A stretch of 64,000 nt of DNA. Origin: Eledone cirrhosa. Lineage: Eukaryota > Mollusca > Cephalopoda > Octopoda > Eledonidae. The position numbers and the translations under genes are program-made. Below the pieces are notes generated by a model, which was not told the origin of the DNA, ran no database searches, and was given only the letters and a program-made list of their open reading frames with translations. The stretch is taken from the NCBI GenBank assembly GCA_964016885.1, contig OZ024748.1, positions 34,177,269-34,241,268 of the forward strand. Reading direction: 5' to 3'. Shown in pieces: positions 45,932-56,542 of this stretch (the stretch's first letter is position 1; each line of letters opens with the position of its first letter).

Positions 45932-46200
45932 TTAACAAACCACTTTCCACTGATTGACCTCGATGTCACGTGATTGATTCTTTTTGAATTTGCCACCGAC
46001 GCAGTAGGCAGTGATTTTATCAATGGCTAGGAATTCAGTCCACGCTTTGTTATTTTCTATCCACTGAATTATTTTTGTATAAGTTTCCAGAGTCCACGCT
46101 TTGCCTGGATACTTAGCTGAGAATAGACTTCCCTGACGACGAAATGCTTCTCTATATTTTCTTCGGAAAGTATATTTATTCCATCTCAGAAACTGATTAG
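45932..46200 (-). CDS. Unrecognised open frame, partial
   Basis: A minus-strand frame without an evident ATG reads FLRWNKYTFRRKYREAFRRQ, GSLFSAKYPGKAW, IIQWIENNKAWTEFLAIDKI and TAYCVGGKFKKNQSRDIEV before a TAA at 45932-45934. It lies between two copies of a foldback repeat, so it is probably cargo or a fragment of another element. Basic and aromatic-rich; I recognise no domain. Confidence 0.25.
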
Positions 46201-46253
46201 TTGGGAGTGAAATTTTAGTAAGTAAGTTAATTTTATAATTTTCTTATTTTACG

Positions 46254-46260
<7 letters not shown>

Positions 46261-46331
<71 letters not shown>
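46261..46331. repeat. (TA)n microsatellite
   Basis: Pure TA run. Confidence 0.95.
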
Positions 46332-46338
<7 letters not shown>

Positions 46339-46399
46339 ACGGCGATGAATTAGTTTTGCGACGTTTTTTATATGAAATCGTGTGTCGAAACAAATATTG

Positions 46400-46711
46400 T
46401 TATACTTGGGGAGGGTCATATTTGTGAATAAAAATGGCGTAGCCATACAATTCAACAGGAGGAAACAATAGCACCACTGACGATGTTGCAGATGTGCAAC
46501 GAAAGATTTATGATAAACTATATATATGTGTTTGTGTCTATATTGTATCTGTATTATTTTTGACCGTCGGTCAGTCAATGGCAACATTGAGGACCGAGTA
46601 TATTAGATTACCGATATAAAAGACACAGAAGCGAAAAGCGAAAACTAACCAAACAGTGAGTGTGTTCTGTTATTAATTCTGGCAATATTACACAAATATG
46701 ACCCTCCCCAA

Positions 46712-46714
<3 letters not shown>
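46400..46714 (+). repeat. 3' end of GIY-YIG element family D, with a short inverted terminal copy
   Basis: 46430-46714 matches the 3' UTR of the minus-strand element at 58380-58700 and ends TATGACCCTCCCCAAGTATA at a (TA)n tract. The inverse, ATACTTGGGGAGGGTCATAT, lies at 46403-46422. No coding part remains. Confidence 0.75.
46468..46521 (+). ncRNA. Hammerhead ribozyme candidate in the family D 3' UTR
   Basis: CTGACGA 46477-46483, a bulged T, GTTGCA/TGCAAC stem II with a GATG loop, GAAA 46501-46504, a 2-bp stem III, cleavage after 46510, and stem I of CA/TG plus ATAG/CTAT across an internal loop. The internal loop in stem I is a usual feature of natural type I hammerheads. Confidence 0.55.
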
Positions 46715-46760
<46 letters not shown>

Positions 46761-47065
46761 GTGGTGGAACACTGGAAGGTAATATCCGTAGTGGTAGAAC
46801 ACTCAGTCCATGGGACGAGTTAGGTAGAAGTGGTTACACAACAGTTAGTTCACCATACCGAGAATAATTGTTTCACCTTAGCGAATCCTCAGATCGTAAT
46901 GGCCATGGTTATACGGAACAGGAAGGACAACCGTGCGAACGCGCATGCGCAGAAACGATCACTTCACACAGGCAATACTAAAATGCGTGCGAGAGGTGTA
47001 AGGGAGATAACTGCGAAAGTCCGAAAATGTCTAGTTGATAAGAAAATTAGGATGTTGTTGTATAT

Positions 47066-47299
47066 TCAATCCGGAGCTTTGTAGTTATGTAAGAGGTGTT
47101 TCCAGGCGTGTGGACAACGTGTGAATAATTCATTTCTGCTATTTAGGAAATCACTATTGCGTAATCTCTTTTGATTATTTATTCGTTCAGCAATACATAG
47201 TCCACACGACGGGATGCCCTTTGCGTATGGCTTGGACTTAGTGATGGCTTTCCATTGAATGGAGTAGTCCATACTTGAGTCTTTGAGGGACCATGTCAA
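47066..47299 (-). pseudogene. Element C protein C-terminus (after the GIY-YIG core)
   Basis: MTWSLKDSSMDYSIQWKAIT, then IPSCGLCIAERINNQ, FLNSRNELFTRCPHAWK. The WxLKD...W...C.LC.xE...LN.RNE...C.H pattern matches the C-terminal part of GIY-YIG retroelement proteins such as element A. The YIG half is missing upstream. Confidence 0.65.
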
Positions 47300-47302
47300 T
47301 TA

Positions 47303-47340
47303 CGAGCTGAGGATCCGCTAAGGTGAAAAAATTGTTCTCG
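47303..47340 (+). ncRNA. Hammerhead-like candidate in element C
   Basis: CGAG, CTGAGGA (47307-47313), CC-GCTAA-GG with U-U closure, GAAA (47324-47327), then CTCG closing a 4-bp stem I. Stem III is poorly defined. Confidence 0.35.
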
Positions 47341-47419
47341 GTATGGTGAACTAACTGTTGTGTAACCACTTCTATATATATATATGTTGATTTATATATA
47401 TATATATATGTTGATATAG

Positions 47420-47678
<259 letters not shown>

Positions 47679-47875
47679 TATATATATATAAATAAAAGGA
47701 TTACAACGGAGAATACATACTGTGAGAACATGTTTATACAAAAGCACCAGCTAGATATTAACGCTTCCGATATTTAACAATGTAGGCACAAGTATTGAGC
47801 ACAAAGCACCAGCTTTTGGCTATTATCTATATGTATCGCTTATCCCTTTAAACCTCTACTCTCTCACCATACTAA

Positions 47876-47880
<5 letters not shown>

Positions 47881-47954
<74 letters not shown>
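47881..47954. repeat. (TA)n microsatellite
   Basis: Pure TA run at the left edge of the satellite array. Confidence 0.96.
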
Positions 47955-47956
<2 letters not shown>

Positions 47957-48157
47957 TATGTACGCGTACATACATATATGTATACAGACGTACAGTAGTA
48001 TGTATATATATATTCATACATGCACACATATATACATGTACGTATGGATTCACCGAACATTTATTATAATGCTCGGTGTATTTGTAAACAAACATCCCGT
48101 ATTAAGCCGTAGTGTCGACCAACCATCGTTGCTCGTTTGTTCAACACTGACAAAGGA

Positions 48158-48200
48158 ACGCTGTACTAGTTTCAAGCTTATTAGCTATCGTCAGCAACGT
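48158..48200 (-). ncRNA. Hammerhead ribozyme in an inverted satellite unit
   Basis: Complement of 48195-48200 is ACGTTG, of 48188-48194 CTGACGA, of 48070-offset 48170-48173 GAAA; ACTAGT, triplet GTA and CAGCGT (complement of 48158-48163) complete it. All core positions are canonical. Confidence 0.82.
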
Positions 48201-48604
48201 ATACCTTCCTGCCAGATTGTTGAACATATATACTTACCTTATGTATATTAACGGCTGAGTAGCCTAATCTGCATATCGAGTGGGTTAATCGGCAGGGTGC
48301 ACCGAAAACGATAAACGGAAAAAAATGAAACGAAATTTCATTTCCCACTCTTAGTACGGCTGTTACTTAAATATAAGTATGTACACGTACATACATATAT
48401 GTATACAGACGTACAGTAGTATGTATATATATATACATACATGCAATACATATATATATGCACGTATGGATTCACCGAAGATTTATTATAATGCTCGGTG
48501 TGTTTGTAAACAATATATTTAAGTAACAGCCGTACTAATAGTGGGAAATGAAATTTCGTTTCATTTTTTTCCGTTTATCGTTCAACAATCTGGCAGGAAG
48601 GTAT

Positions 48605-48647
48605 ACGTTGCTGACGATAGCTAATAAGCTTGAAACTAGCACAGCGT
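48605..48647 (+). ncRNA. Hammerhead ribozyme in a satellite unit, cleavage-site U changed to C
   Basis: ACGTTG 48605-48610, CTGACGA 48611-48617, AGCT/AGCT stem II, GAAA 48632-48635, then CTAGC instead of CTAGT, A, and CAGCGT. The U of the NUH triplet (position 16.1) is C at 48640, which should abolish cleavage. Confidence 0.75.
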
Positions 48648-49021
48648 TCTTTTGTCAGTGTTGAACAAACGAGCAACGATTGTTGCTGGACACTACGGCT
48701 TAATACGGGATGTTTGTTTACAAACACACCAAGCATTATAATAAATGTTCGGTGAATCCATACGTACATATATGTGTGCATGTATGTATATATATATACA
48801 TACTACTGTACTTCTGTATACATATATGTATGTACGTGTACATACTTATATTTAAGTAACAGCTGTACTAAGAGTGGGAAATGAAATTTCGTTTCATTTT
48901 TTTCCGTTTATCGTTTTCGGTGCACCCGGCCGATTAACCTACTCGATATGCAGATTAGGCTACTCAGCCGTTAATATGCATAAGGTAAGTATATACGTTC
49001 AACAATCTGGCAGGAAGGTAT

Positions 49022-49064
49022 ACGTTGCTGACGATAGCTAATAAGCTTGAAACTAGCACAGCGT
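49022..49064 (+). ncRNA. Hammerhead ribozyme in a satellite unit, same U-to-C change
   Basis: Identical to the copy at 48605, with C in place of U16.1 at 49057. The two neighbours share the change, so they arose by local duplication. Confidence 0.75.
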
Positions 49065-49443
49065 TCTTTTGTCAGTGTTGAACAAACGAGCAACGATTGT
49101 TGCTGGACACTACGGCTTAATACGGGATGTTTGTTTACAAACACACCAAGCATTATAATAAATGTTCGGTGAATCCATACGTACATATATACATGTGTGC
49201 ATGTATGTATATATATATACATACTACTGTACTTCTGTATACATATATGTATGTACGTGTACATACTTATATTTAAGTAACAGCCGTACTAAGAGTGGAA
49301 AATGAAATTTCGTTTCATTTTTCTTCCGTTTATCGTTTTCGGTGCACCCGGCGGATTAACCCACTCGATATGCAGATTAGGCTACTCAGCCGTTAATATG
49401 CATAAAGTAAGTATATACGTTCAACAATCTGGCATGAAGGTAT

Positions 49444-49486
49444 ACGTTGCTGACGATAGCTAATAAGCTTGAAACTAGTACAGCGT
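49444..49486 (+). ncRNA. Hammerhead ribozyme in the terminal satellite unit, canonical
   Basis: ACGTTG 49444-49449, CTGACGA 49450-49456, GAAA 49471-49474, ACTAGT, triplet GTA, CAGCGT 49481-49486. Confidence 0.82.
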
Positions 49487-49492
49487 TCCTTT

Positions 49493-50095
49493 TCAAGATA
49501 GAAAAGAATCAGCAGTACTGCACCAACATGCTAAAATAGAACATAAGGGAAAATTAGAGAACATAGTAATAAAAATAAAATCTACACACAGAAAAGACGC
49601 AATGTTTAGACAAATCACAGAGGCAATAAACATAAAGGAACTCCAACCAAAATTAAATAGAAAACATGAATGGAATAGCAACATCACAACTTACAATTAC
49701 GGATAAAATGAAAACACACACGCACATAGAACAAACAACCAACCAGTAACATGTAAATAAACAAATAAATAAACAAATATAAACACACACAGACACCCGG
49801 ATGTAACACATAAGCAAACTAAGCACACAACACACACAAAAACAAGATAGCGTAGGACAGAACAAAGGAGAGGCACAAAACAAAGAAAAGAATCCCCAGT
49901 CACTAAAGAGGTCACAGAATGTGTGACGAAAGAACTTTGACAATATATGAACAACCGTCCGGTTGTGGAACCAACCAACCAACCGGAAATTTATAAATTT
50001 TAAATTTATAATTTAATTTATAATAAATTGGAGTGAAAGCAACTGGTGCATGTGTTTCTTATTGGCAACATGACCCTCCCAAAGTATCACAATAT
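49493..50095 (+). mobile_element. GIY-YIG element D1: C-terminal codons and 3' UTR
   Basis: The plus strand from about 49495 reads VLHQHAKIEHKGKLENIVIK, STHRKDAMFRQITEAINIKE and LNRKHEWNS, the region after the YIG core in UvrC-like GIY-YIG nucleases of retroelements (H, then R.A..RQI.EA, then LN.K.EWN). A stop follows near 49705. The 3' UTR runs to ACATGACCCTCCCAAAGTAT at about 50085. D2 and D3 are relatives. Confidence 0.68.
49899..49941 (+). ncRNA. Inactivated hammerhead in the D1 3' UTR
   Basis: Same as 52559-52601 except CTAAAGA for CTGAAGA at 49903-49909; loss of core G5 should kill it. Confidence 0.5.
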
Positions 50096-50464
50096 CGGTT
50101 TCAACACACGTTTTCAGATATAGAATCTTGCTAAACAAATTCAGAAACGAAATATATATATATATATATCACCTTGATCACCTTGAGCGACCAATCTGTC
50201 TGGGGCCATTGGGCGCCGCTGGTCACAGCACGTGCTGTTTTAGCCATATGATGACGCAATCCCACTGGCTGGGCGGGCAGGCCGTAAGTCTAAATATATA
50301 TATACATATATATATATACATATACATATATATATTATATATATATATATACGTATATATATATACATATATATATGCATATATATACATGCATATATAT
50401 ACATACATCTATATACATATACATATATATATACTTATATATATATATATATAGACTTTATATA

Positions 50465-50515
<51 letters not shown>

Positions 50516-50535
50516 ATATATATATACATGTATAT
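50096..50535. other. No gene seen; unplaced 140-bp GC-richer island and TA/TACA tracts
   Basis: 50165-50295 (CCTTGATCACCTTGAGCGAC to GGGCGGGCAGGCCGTAAG) is less AT-rich than its surroundings and may be a SINE piece. The rest is TA with ACAT and GCAT interruptions. Confidence 0.45.
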
Positions 50536-50945
50536 ATGGTGGCTGCCAACTCGTTTTCGAGTACGGCCACTACTTTATATCCATGTAGGAGAAGTCCTAC
50601 CGATGCGCTGAACGAGTGTGACTTTTTAGTCCAGCCAGCGACTTGAAAACTCTGGTAAAAACACTACACTTGTGACAATTATTGACACATAGTGCTGGGC
50701 CCATGGTACCATGTGACGACAAGTGCAGAGAGATCTCCATATATAAAGCAATGTCTGTGCCGTGAAGCTTGTATAGTGAGCAAAGGCACTGCACAAAGCC
50801 AGTCCCACTCTCTTAACCAAGATGATATTTACCAAAAAGAAGAACAAGTCAACATCATTGGATACCATCAGGGTTGCAGGTGTTATATCAGAGTTTTCCT
50901 TCTCCTAGAATTCTGCCTTGACAAAGGCTTAGGGGTCATCTCTCC
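50536..50945 (-). repeat. Dispersed repeat with a C2H2-like finger frame, copy 1
   Basis: The minus strand reads MGPALCVNNCHKCS, then [19 protein letters not shown] and a stop at about 50597, followed by a 60-bp 3' end, ACGAGTTGGCAGCCACC, that stops at a TA/TG-rich tract. One finger Cys is Phe here (CSVF). Copies: 57546-57955 and, inverted, 62125-62525. A 3' end always next to a microsatellite suggests an LINE or SINE-like tail. Confidence 0.65.
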
Positions 50946-50957
50946 CGGACATGTATA

Positions 50958-51002
50958 TTGATTTATTTATTATTTAACAATGTTAAATAATAAATAAATC
51001 AA
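50958..51002. repeat. Short perfect palindrome
   Basis: TTGATTTATTTATTATTTAA and its complement form 22-bp arms around one base at 50980. Confidence 0.85.
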
Positions 51003-51340
51003 CTAATACCTTAACACTTCACACAAAGTAAAACATTTAGTTTTAATGATTTTCTAACCCAGAAAAAAGAGAGAGAGAAAGAAAAAAGGAAAAAAAAAAA
51101 TTTTTCTTCCTAATAATCGTCTCTTTCTCCCTGTTTTCATATATATATATATACATGCATATATATACATACATATATATATATATATACATATATATAT
51201 ACTTATATATATATATGGTATATATACTTATATATATATATGGTATGGTATATCTTATTAATTATATCTAATGTTTCTTCTTTCTTTATAATGCATTATA
51301 TACTCTGATACTGAATCAATCTAATCCATTCGGATTATTT
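51003..51340. other. No gene seen; AT-rich with TA tracts
   Basis: GA-rich stretch at 51066-51100 then TA with GCAT and GGTA interruptions. Confidence 0.5.
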
Positions 51341-51690
51341 TGTAGCAGGAGTTGCCTCCCTTGTCGTGACACTCACAACCCCAATAGATTAACACCATCT
51401 AGACAGGAAGTAGAACCCTTTCTGTAACTTCCGGTCAGAACCCTATAAAACTAACAACTTTAAGTTCTCACTCTCTCATTCGCCTTTTCGGTCAGGCGCC
51501 TCCTGGCTTTCGCCAGGAGTTTTTAACCAGGCGTCTTCTGCCAGCCACGTTCGTTTGGCAATCAAACGGTAACTAATAACTTTGCTTCATTCTTTCATCT
51601 ATTTCTTTGACATGTCAACTATACTGTTCTATATATATATCCATGATTGTTAATTAAATATTATACACACAAACCATGTCTCCTTGTTAC
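51341..51690 (+). promoter_or_regulatory. Possible promoter-like or LTR-like segment
   Basis: TGTAGCAGGAG at 51341, CCTATAAAACTAAC near 51442-51455, then the hairpin CTCCTGGCTTTCGCCAGGAG near 51496-51515. A similar TATA-like box plus CTGGCTTTCGG lies at 35651-35695 inside a hammerhead foldback. I cannot find a second LTR or a convincing target duplication. Confidence 0.3.
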
Positions 51691-51959
51691 ATTCATACGC
51701 ACACAGTATTTTGCTATAATTTTGTCCCAGTTATTCATAGAGCAACAACGGTTAAGGTTGGCACCACAAATTCAGGGATATATGTGGATATATTCATGTA
51801 TATGTATGTGTTCGCATGTATCTGTGTATTTCTTTATATTGTTTATAACTCCCTATGGTAGAGTAAACATTGAAGTGTAGTGACTGCTGGACAGCTTTCA
51901 TTACTCAAACTTCTCGCCATCCTAGCCATCTCTTCTACGGCTTTGATATAGATGCCCCC

Positions 51960-52750
51960 TCCGCCTTTTGTGGTCTTTTTTCTTGGTTGTAAAAGGCTTA
52001 GCTCTGTTTCTTGACCAAAACATTGCGTCTTTTCTGTGTGTAGATTCTATTTTTATTTCTATGTTCTTTAATTTACCCTTATGTTCTATTTTAGTATGTT
52101 GGTAGAGTACAGATGATTCTTTACTATCTTGAAGCTCTCTCCAGTGTTCATTTAAGATAGTAAAGAATCATCTGTACTCTACCAACATGCTAAAATAGAA
52201 CATAAGGTTAAATTAAAGAACATAGAAATAAAAATAGAATCTACACACAGAAAAGACGCAATGTTTAGACAAATCACAGAGGCAATAAATATAAATGAAC
52301 TCCGACCAAACTTAAATAGAAAGCATTAATGGAATAGCAACATCACAACTTACAATTAAGGACAAAATGAAAACACACACACACATAGAACAAACAACCA
52401 ACCAGTAACATGTAAATAAACAAATAAACAAACAAATATAAACACACACAGACACCCGGATGTAACACATGCGCAAACTAAGCACACAACACACACAAAA
52501 ACAAGATGGCGTAGGACAGAACAAAGGAGAGGCACAAAAACAAAGAAAAGAATCCCCAGTCACTGAAGAGGTCACAGAATGTGTGACGAAAGAACTTTGA
52601 CAATATATGAACAATCGTCTGATTGTGGAACCAACCAACCAGAAATTTATAAATTCCTAAATTTATAAATTTAATTTATAATAAATTGAAGTGAAAGCAA
52701 CTGGTGCGTGTGTTTCTTATTGGCAACATGACCCTCCCAAAGTATAACAA
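51960..52750. mobile_element. GIY-YIG element D2 with a head-to-head inverted copy
   Basis: 52017-52131 and 52153-52267 are inverted copies of the same coding stretch around a 20-bp centre. The right copy continues on the plus strand through MFRQITEAININELRPNLNRKH and the 3' UTR to ACATGACCCTCCCAAAGTAT at 52746, next to (TA)n. It is about 95 percent like D1 by eye. Confidence 0.72.
52559..52601 (+). ncRNA. Hammerhead ribozyme candidate in the D2 3' UTR
   Basis: GTCA, CTGAAGA (52563-52569), a bulged G, GTCACA/TGTGAC stem II with a GAATG loop, GAAA 52588-52591, AG/CT stem III with a 2-nt loop, cleavage after 52597, and TGAC closing a 4-bp stem I. Confidence 0.55.
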
Positions 52751-52751
52751 T

Positions 52752-52757
52752 ATATAT

Positions 52758-52839
<82 letters not shown>

Positions 52840-52843
52840 CACG

Positions 52844-52870
<27 letters not shown>
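52752..52870. repeat. (TA)n microsatellite
   Basis: TA with ACGTAT interruptions between element D2 and the next half-element. Confidence 0.95.
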
Positions 52871-52874
<4 letters not shown>

Positions 52875-52949
52875 GTAGAGGTTATATGTAATTTATTGGG
52901 ATACAAATTAAATCCAGGATTTAATATATATACAACCAGAATGGTTGCA

Positions 52950-53104
52950 TTTTTTAAGGGTATGTCAATATTTATTTATAAAACTAACCTATATTATATT
53001 TTATCTGATGAAAGCGCACCATATTTTGCTCTGGTGGCCCTTGAAATATGTATAATGAAATAAATATGGTTTTATAAATATAGTTTCCATTTGTTAATAT
53101 AATG
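52950..53104 (+). mobile_element. Half-element of the 45107 hammerhead family
   Basis: Matches the right arm of 45107-45455 (GTATGTCAATATTTATTTAT to TAAATATAGTTTCCATTTGT) and meets (TA)n at 53105. The matching left arm is absent. Confidence 0.82.
52997..53062 (+). ncRNA. Hammerhead ribozyme, type I (single-arm copy)
   Basis: TATTTTAT 52997-53004, CTGATGA 53005-53011, stem II with GCACCA/TGGTGGC pairing, GAAA 53043-53046, ATA triplet ending 53054, ATGAAATA closing stem I with one G-U pair. Confidence 0.82.

Positions 53105-53187
<83 letters not shown>
53105..53187. repeat. (TA)n microsatellite
   Basis: TA run between two hammerhead elements, touching both. Confidence 0.96.
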
Positions 53188-53190
<3 letters not shown>

Positions 53191-53227
53191 ATTAAATAAA
53201 TGGAAACTATATTTATAAAACCATATT

Positions 53228-53293
53228 TATTTCGTTATATATATTTCAGGGATATCATATTAACAATATGTTATGCCTTCTTCAGACAAAATA
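53228..53293 (-). ncRNA. Hammerhead ribozyme, type I (left arm of the 2.2-kb foldback)
   Basis: Complement of 53279-53285 is CTGAAGA and of 53244-53247 GAAA. Stem II is AGG/CCT, ATA/TAT, CATAT/ATATG. Stem I is TATTTTGT/ACGAAATA, fully paired with one G-U. Triplet ATA. Confidence 0.83.
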
Positions 53294-53600
53294 CAATATA
53301 AACAGTCTTATAAATAAATAGTTACGACATACCTTTCAATCACCTTGCATTTGGGAGGTTGATTTGGCAGTAAAAAATATTGTGGACAGTTGTAAAAAGA
53401 AAGAGAGAAAGAAAGAAAGAAATAGAAACGAAGAAAAAGAAGAAATGCATGTGACTAAATAGAGAGATATAGAAAGATAGATAAAGAGAAGAACTTCATG
53501 TAAAGAAACAGAGAGAAATATATATATAGAGAGAGGAAAAAAGAAAGAGATAGATAGAGATAGATAGAGAAACTAGGAAGTTGAGTATCGGTTGATACAT

Positions 53601-53631
<31 letters not shown>

Positions 53632-54955
53632 GCTCTAGTATTAATGTAAAGAGAGATGTATGTAGTTAAGAGAGAAAATAGCCGTTATATAGAGAGAAAA
53701 AAGAGAAAATGAAAAAGAGAAAATGAAAAATAACCAGACATAAACGAGGCAGAATTTAAAAACGCTATGTTTTATCCTGTAGAAAATATTAGTTCGTATA
53801 AAACAGGCATTATAATGTAAATATCAGTATTCATGAATGAGACATGTATCTATAATGTGTGAAAAGTAATGATCTTATGTCTAGTTTTTAAAAATTCATA
53901 TGTTTATATCATAATTATAAACAAACTCCCAATTCACACGAAAACATTCTCATTGTGCTATAAAAATTCAAGTATACATATATGTGTGTATATATACACA
54001 TATATATAGAGTCTATATTAATTTTAACAATACTATTCTTGTCTTTACTCTACATGATTGTCGATCAAGCAGAAATAGAGAACAGATTTCAATATATTAA
54101 TAAAAATAAAAATAAAAATAAAAATATCAGAGACAAGAAAATAAATAAATAAACAGAAACCTAAAACATTTAATATTAAAAATAAAAATTAAAAATATTA
54201 CAAAATATTAAAAAATAATAAAAATAAAACATAGTATGCCACGCAAATCGGCCACAGAGATCAGCCTTTCAAAGTTAATTGACAATATATTGCCAAGTTC
54301 ATCATAAGCATCAGAGTCGAAACAGATAAAACAAAAATTGTTTACCAAATCCTGTCTAGCAGAAATCATTCCAAAAGTTTAGGATACCCAATTGGTCTAC
54401 ATATGTTCTTATATTTAATATAGAAGTTTATCTAGTGTAAAATTTAATTCGATATATTTGGAGCATCAGCTTTTAGGGTAGTTTAATTATTCATGAAGAA
54501 TGTTTTAATAAAAAGAATGTTTTAATAAAAAGAAGAAATCGAAAGATTTATCGGCTAGTATTGTTAAAATTAATATAGACTCTATATATATGTGTATATA
54601 TACACACATATATGTATACTTGAATTTTTATAGCACAATGAGAATGTTTTCGTGTGATTGGGAGTTTGTTTATAATTATGATATAAACATATGAATTTTT
54701 AAAAACTAGACATAAGATCATTACTTTTCACACATTATAGATACATGTCTCATTCATGAATACTGATATTTACATTATAATGCCTGCTTTATACGAACTA
54801 ATATTTTCTACAGGATAAAACATAGCGTTTTTAAATTCTGCCTCGTTTATGTCTGGTTATTTTTCATTTTCTCTTTTTCATTTTCTCTTTTTTCTCTCTA
54901 TATAACGGCTATTTTCTCTCTTAACTACATACATCTCTCTTTACATTAATACTAG

Positions 54956-54989
<34 letters not shown>

Positions 54990-55294
54990 ATGTATCAACC
55001 GATACTCAACTTCCTAGTTTCTCTATCTATCTCTATCTATCTCTTTCTTTTTTCCTCTCTCTATATATATTTCTCTCTGTTTCTTTACATGAAGTTCTTC
55101 TCTTTATCTATCTTTCTATATCTCTCTATTTAGTCACATGCATTTCTTCTTTTTCTTCGTTTCTATTTCTTTCTTTCTTTCTCTCTTTCTTTTTACAACT
55201 GTCCACAATATTTTTTACTGCCAAATCAACCTCCCAAATGCAAGGTGATTGAAAGGTATGTCGTATCTATTTATTTATAAGACTGTTTATATTG

Positions 55295-55360
55295 TATTTT
55301 GTCTGAAGAAGGCATAACATATTGTTAATATGATATCCCTGAAATATATATAACGAAATA
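55295..55360 (+). ncRNA. Hammerhead ribozyme, type I (right arm of the 2.2-kb foldback)
   Basis: TATTTTGT 55295-55302, CTGAAGA 55303-55309, GAAA 55341-55344, triplet ATA ending 55352, ACGAAATA 55353-55360. Confidence 0.83.
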
Positions 55361-55490
55361 AATATGGTTTTATAAATATAGTTTCCATTTATTTAATATC
55401 ATAAATATACTCCAAATACTTGTTGAGTGCTTTTATATCAGTTATAAATATTTACTCGTTGTTAACCCAACAATTTAAATATAACTTTCC

Positions 55491-55495
<5 letters not shown>

Positions 55496-55548
<53 letters not shown>

Positions 55549-55630
55549 AATTGTGGTAAGGAACCCGATGGACCATAACGCACCAGAGTACTCAATACTT
55601 AGGTTAGCAGAGTGGGAAATAGGAAAAAGT
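55496..55630. repeat. (TA)n and a dispersed repeat shared with 58290-58377
   Basis: TA ends at 55544. TGGACCATAACGCACCA and AGTACTCAATACTTAGG then match 58318-58360. Unrecognised family. Confidence 0.75.
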
Positions 55631-55997
55631 ATGACTCCGACGGCAGAGCTCAAGTCGGTTAGACGGCGATTTCTGGACTCCAGACATAGATGTCGAAACG
55701 GCTTGAGCTTTTAAAAGGTTCACTGTACTTACTATATGTACTCTTACCGCGCGGTTTCAGGTCTCAAAATAAATGGATAGCCCATGCGGACCACCATTGA
55801 GAAGGAGACTCACGTCAGAGGGTTCTTCTCGCTCGGAGAATATAAAATTCCCTAGTTCAAATCACGAACTGGCTCCATACAAAACTGTTCCCGGGTGAGA
55901 GTCAATGATAAAGAAACGATCTTGTCTAGTGCCGTATGTAAATTTATAAGTATATATATATGTATATATATATATATATGTATGTATATATATATGC

Positions 55998-56028
<31 letters not shown>

Positions 56029-56029
56029 C

Positions 56030-56085
<56 letters not shown>

Positions 56086-56136
56086 TTAATATAGATGAGA
56101 TTCTACAGGACTAGAAGGTCGAGTTTGGTCAGCATG

Positions 56137-56145
<9 letters not shown>
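55631..56145. other. No gene seen; TA tract at 56025-56082
   Basis: The TA tract is followed by GAGATTCTACAGGACTAGAA (56098-56117), the inverse of the hammerhead-unit end at 3176-3195. Confidence 0.55.
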
Positions 56146-56175
<30 letters not shown>

Positions 56176-56542
56176 GAAAAGTATAGAAATTGTTGTAGCG
56201 TGAAGCTAACAGTATTCCATAACATATATGTGACTATAGCGTCAAAATGGGAAAATAGTTAACATAGGATATGGGAAAAATAATTCAGACTCAATTCAAA
56301 AGGAATCAGGATATAGATTTATCCAACAGAATTTAGAGAAATCCAGGGAAAAATCAATAGAGCCTTAACTCATGATAAAACAAAGTCTAAAGTACTCAAC
56401 CTTCAATTTGGGACAACTTCAAATGCTCTATATAGTTTTGAAAAGACTATTTCACGAAAACTTTCAGTGGGGATGGTCACGGTTGGATTTCGTTCATCAG
56501 CAGAGCTCAACATGGTAACCAAGGTCTCACTGGTAATATGCC

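Larger units (their letters stand above)
46827..47372 (-). mobile_element. GIY-YIG element C: C-terminal coding part between inverted 3'-end copies
   Basis: 46827-46892 and 47307-47372 are inverted copies (outer edge GAAGTGGTTACACAACAGTT). Inside, the minus strand encodes the end of a GIY-YIG protein (see next). Same head-to-head layout as element B and the PLE at position 1; the right outer end meets (TA)n and the left lies about 70 bp from one. Confidence 0.75.
47940..49490. repeat. Satellite array with period about 420 bp, two inverted and two and a half forward units
   Basis: Minus-orientation units occupy about 47940-48512 and plus-orientation units about 48513-49487, meeting head-to-head near 48512. 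Equivalent points repeat at 48581, 48998 and (TTAATATGCATAA) 48971 to 49393, giving 417 and 422 bp. Each nearly complete unit carries one hammerhead, a GAAATGAAATTTCGTTTC palindrome and a TACATAC-rich hairpin. A solo unit is at 6810-7420. The last unit stops right after its hammerhead, at 49490, where element D1 begins. Confidence 0.88.
53188..55400. mobile_element. 2.2-kb foldback element with arms of about 845 bp and a hammerhead in each
   Basis: The left arm 53188-54035 and right arm 54556-55400 are inverted and almost identical, with only about 3 bp of net indel. The outer ends (GATATTAAATAAATGGAAAC) belong to the 45107 superfamily. The centre (54036-54555) is unique in the window, A-rich with AAAAT repeats near 54104-54126. 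The arms contain (ATTT)n/(AAAT)n and GATA/TCTA tracts. No protein is encoded. Confidence 0.9.

Noticed and set aside
51341..51690. Solo LTR beginning TGT and ending ACA
   Set aside because: No second LTR, primer-binding site or matching 4-6 bp target duplication; the ends could be chance.
56455..56520. CTGATGAACGAAA on the minus strand as a minimal hammerhead
   Set aside because: Stem II would be two bases and no stem I partner is found; kept only as a curiosity.
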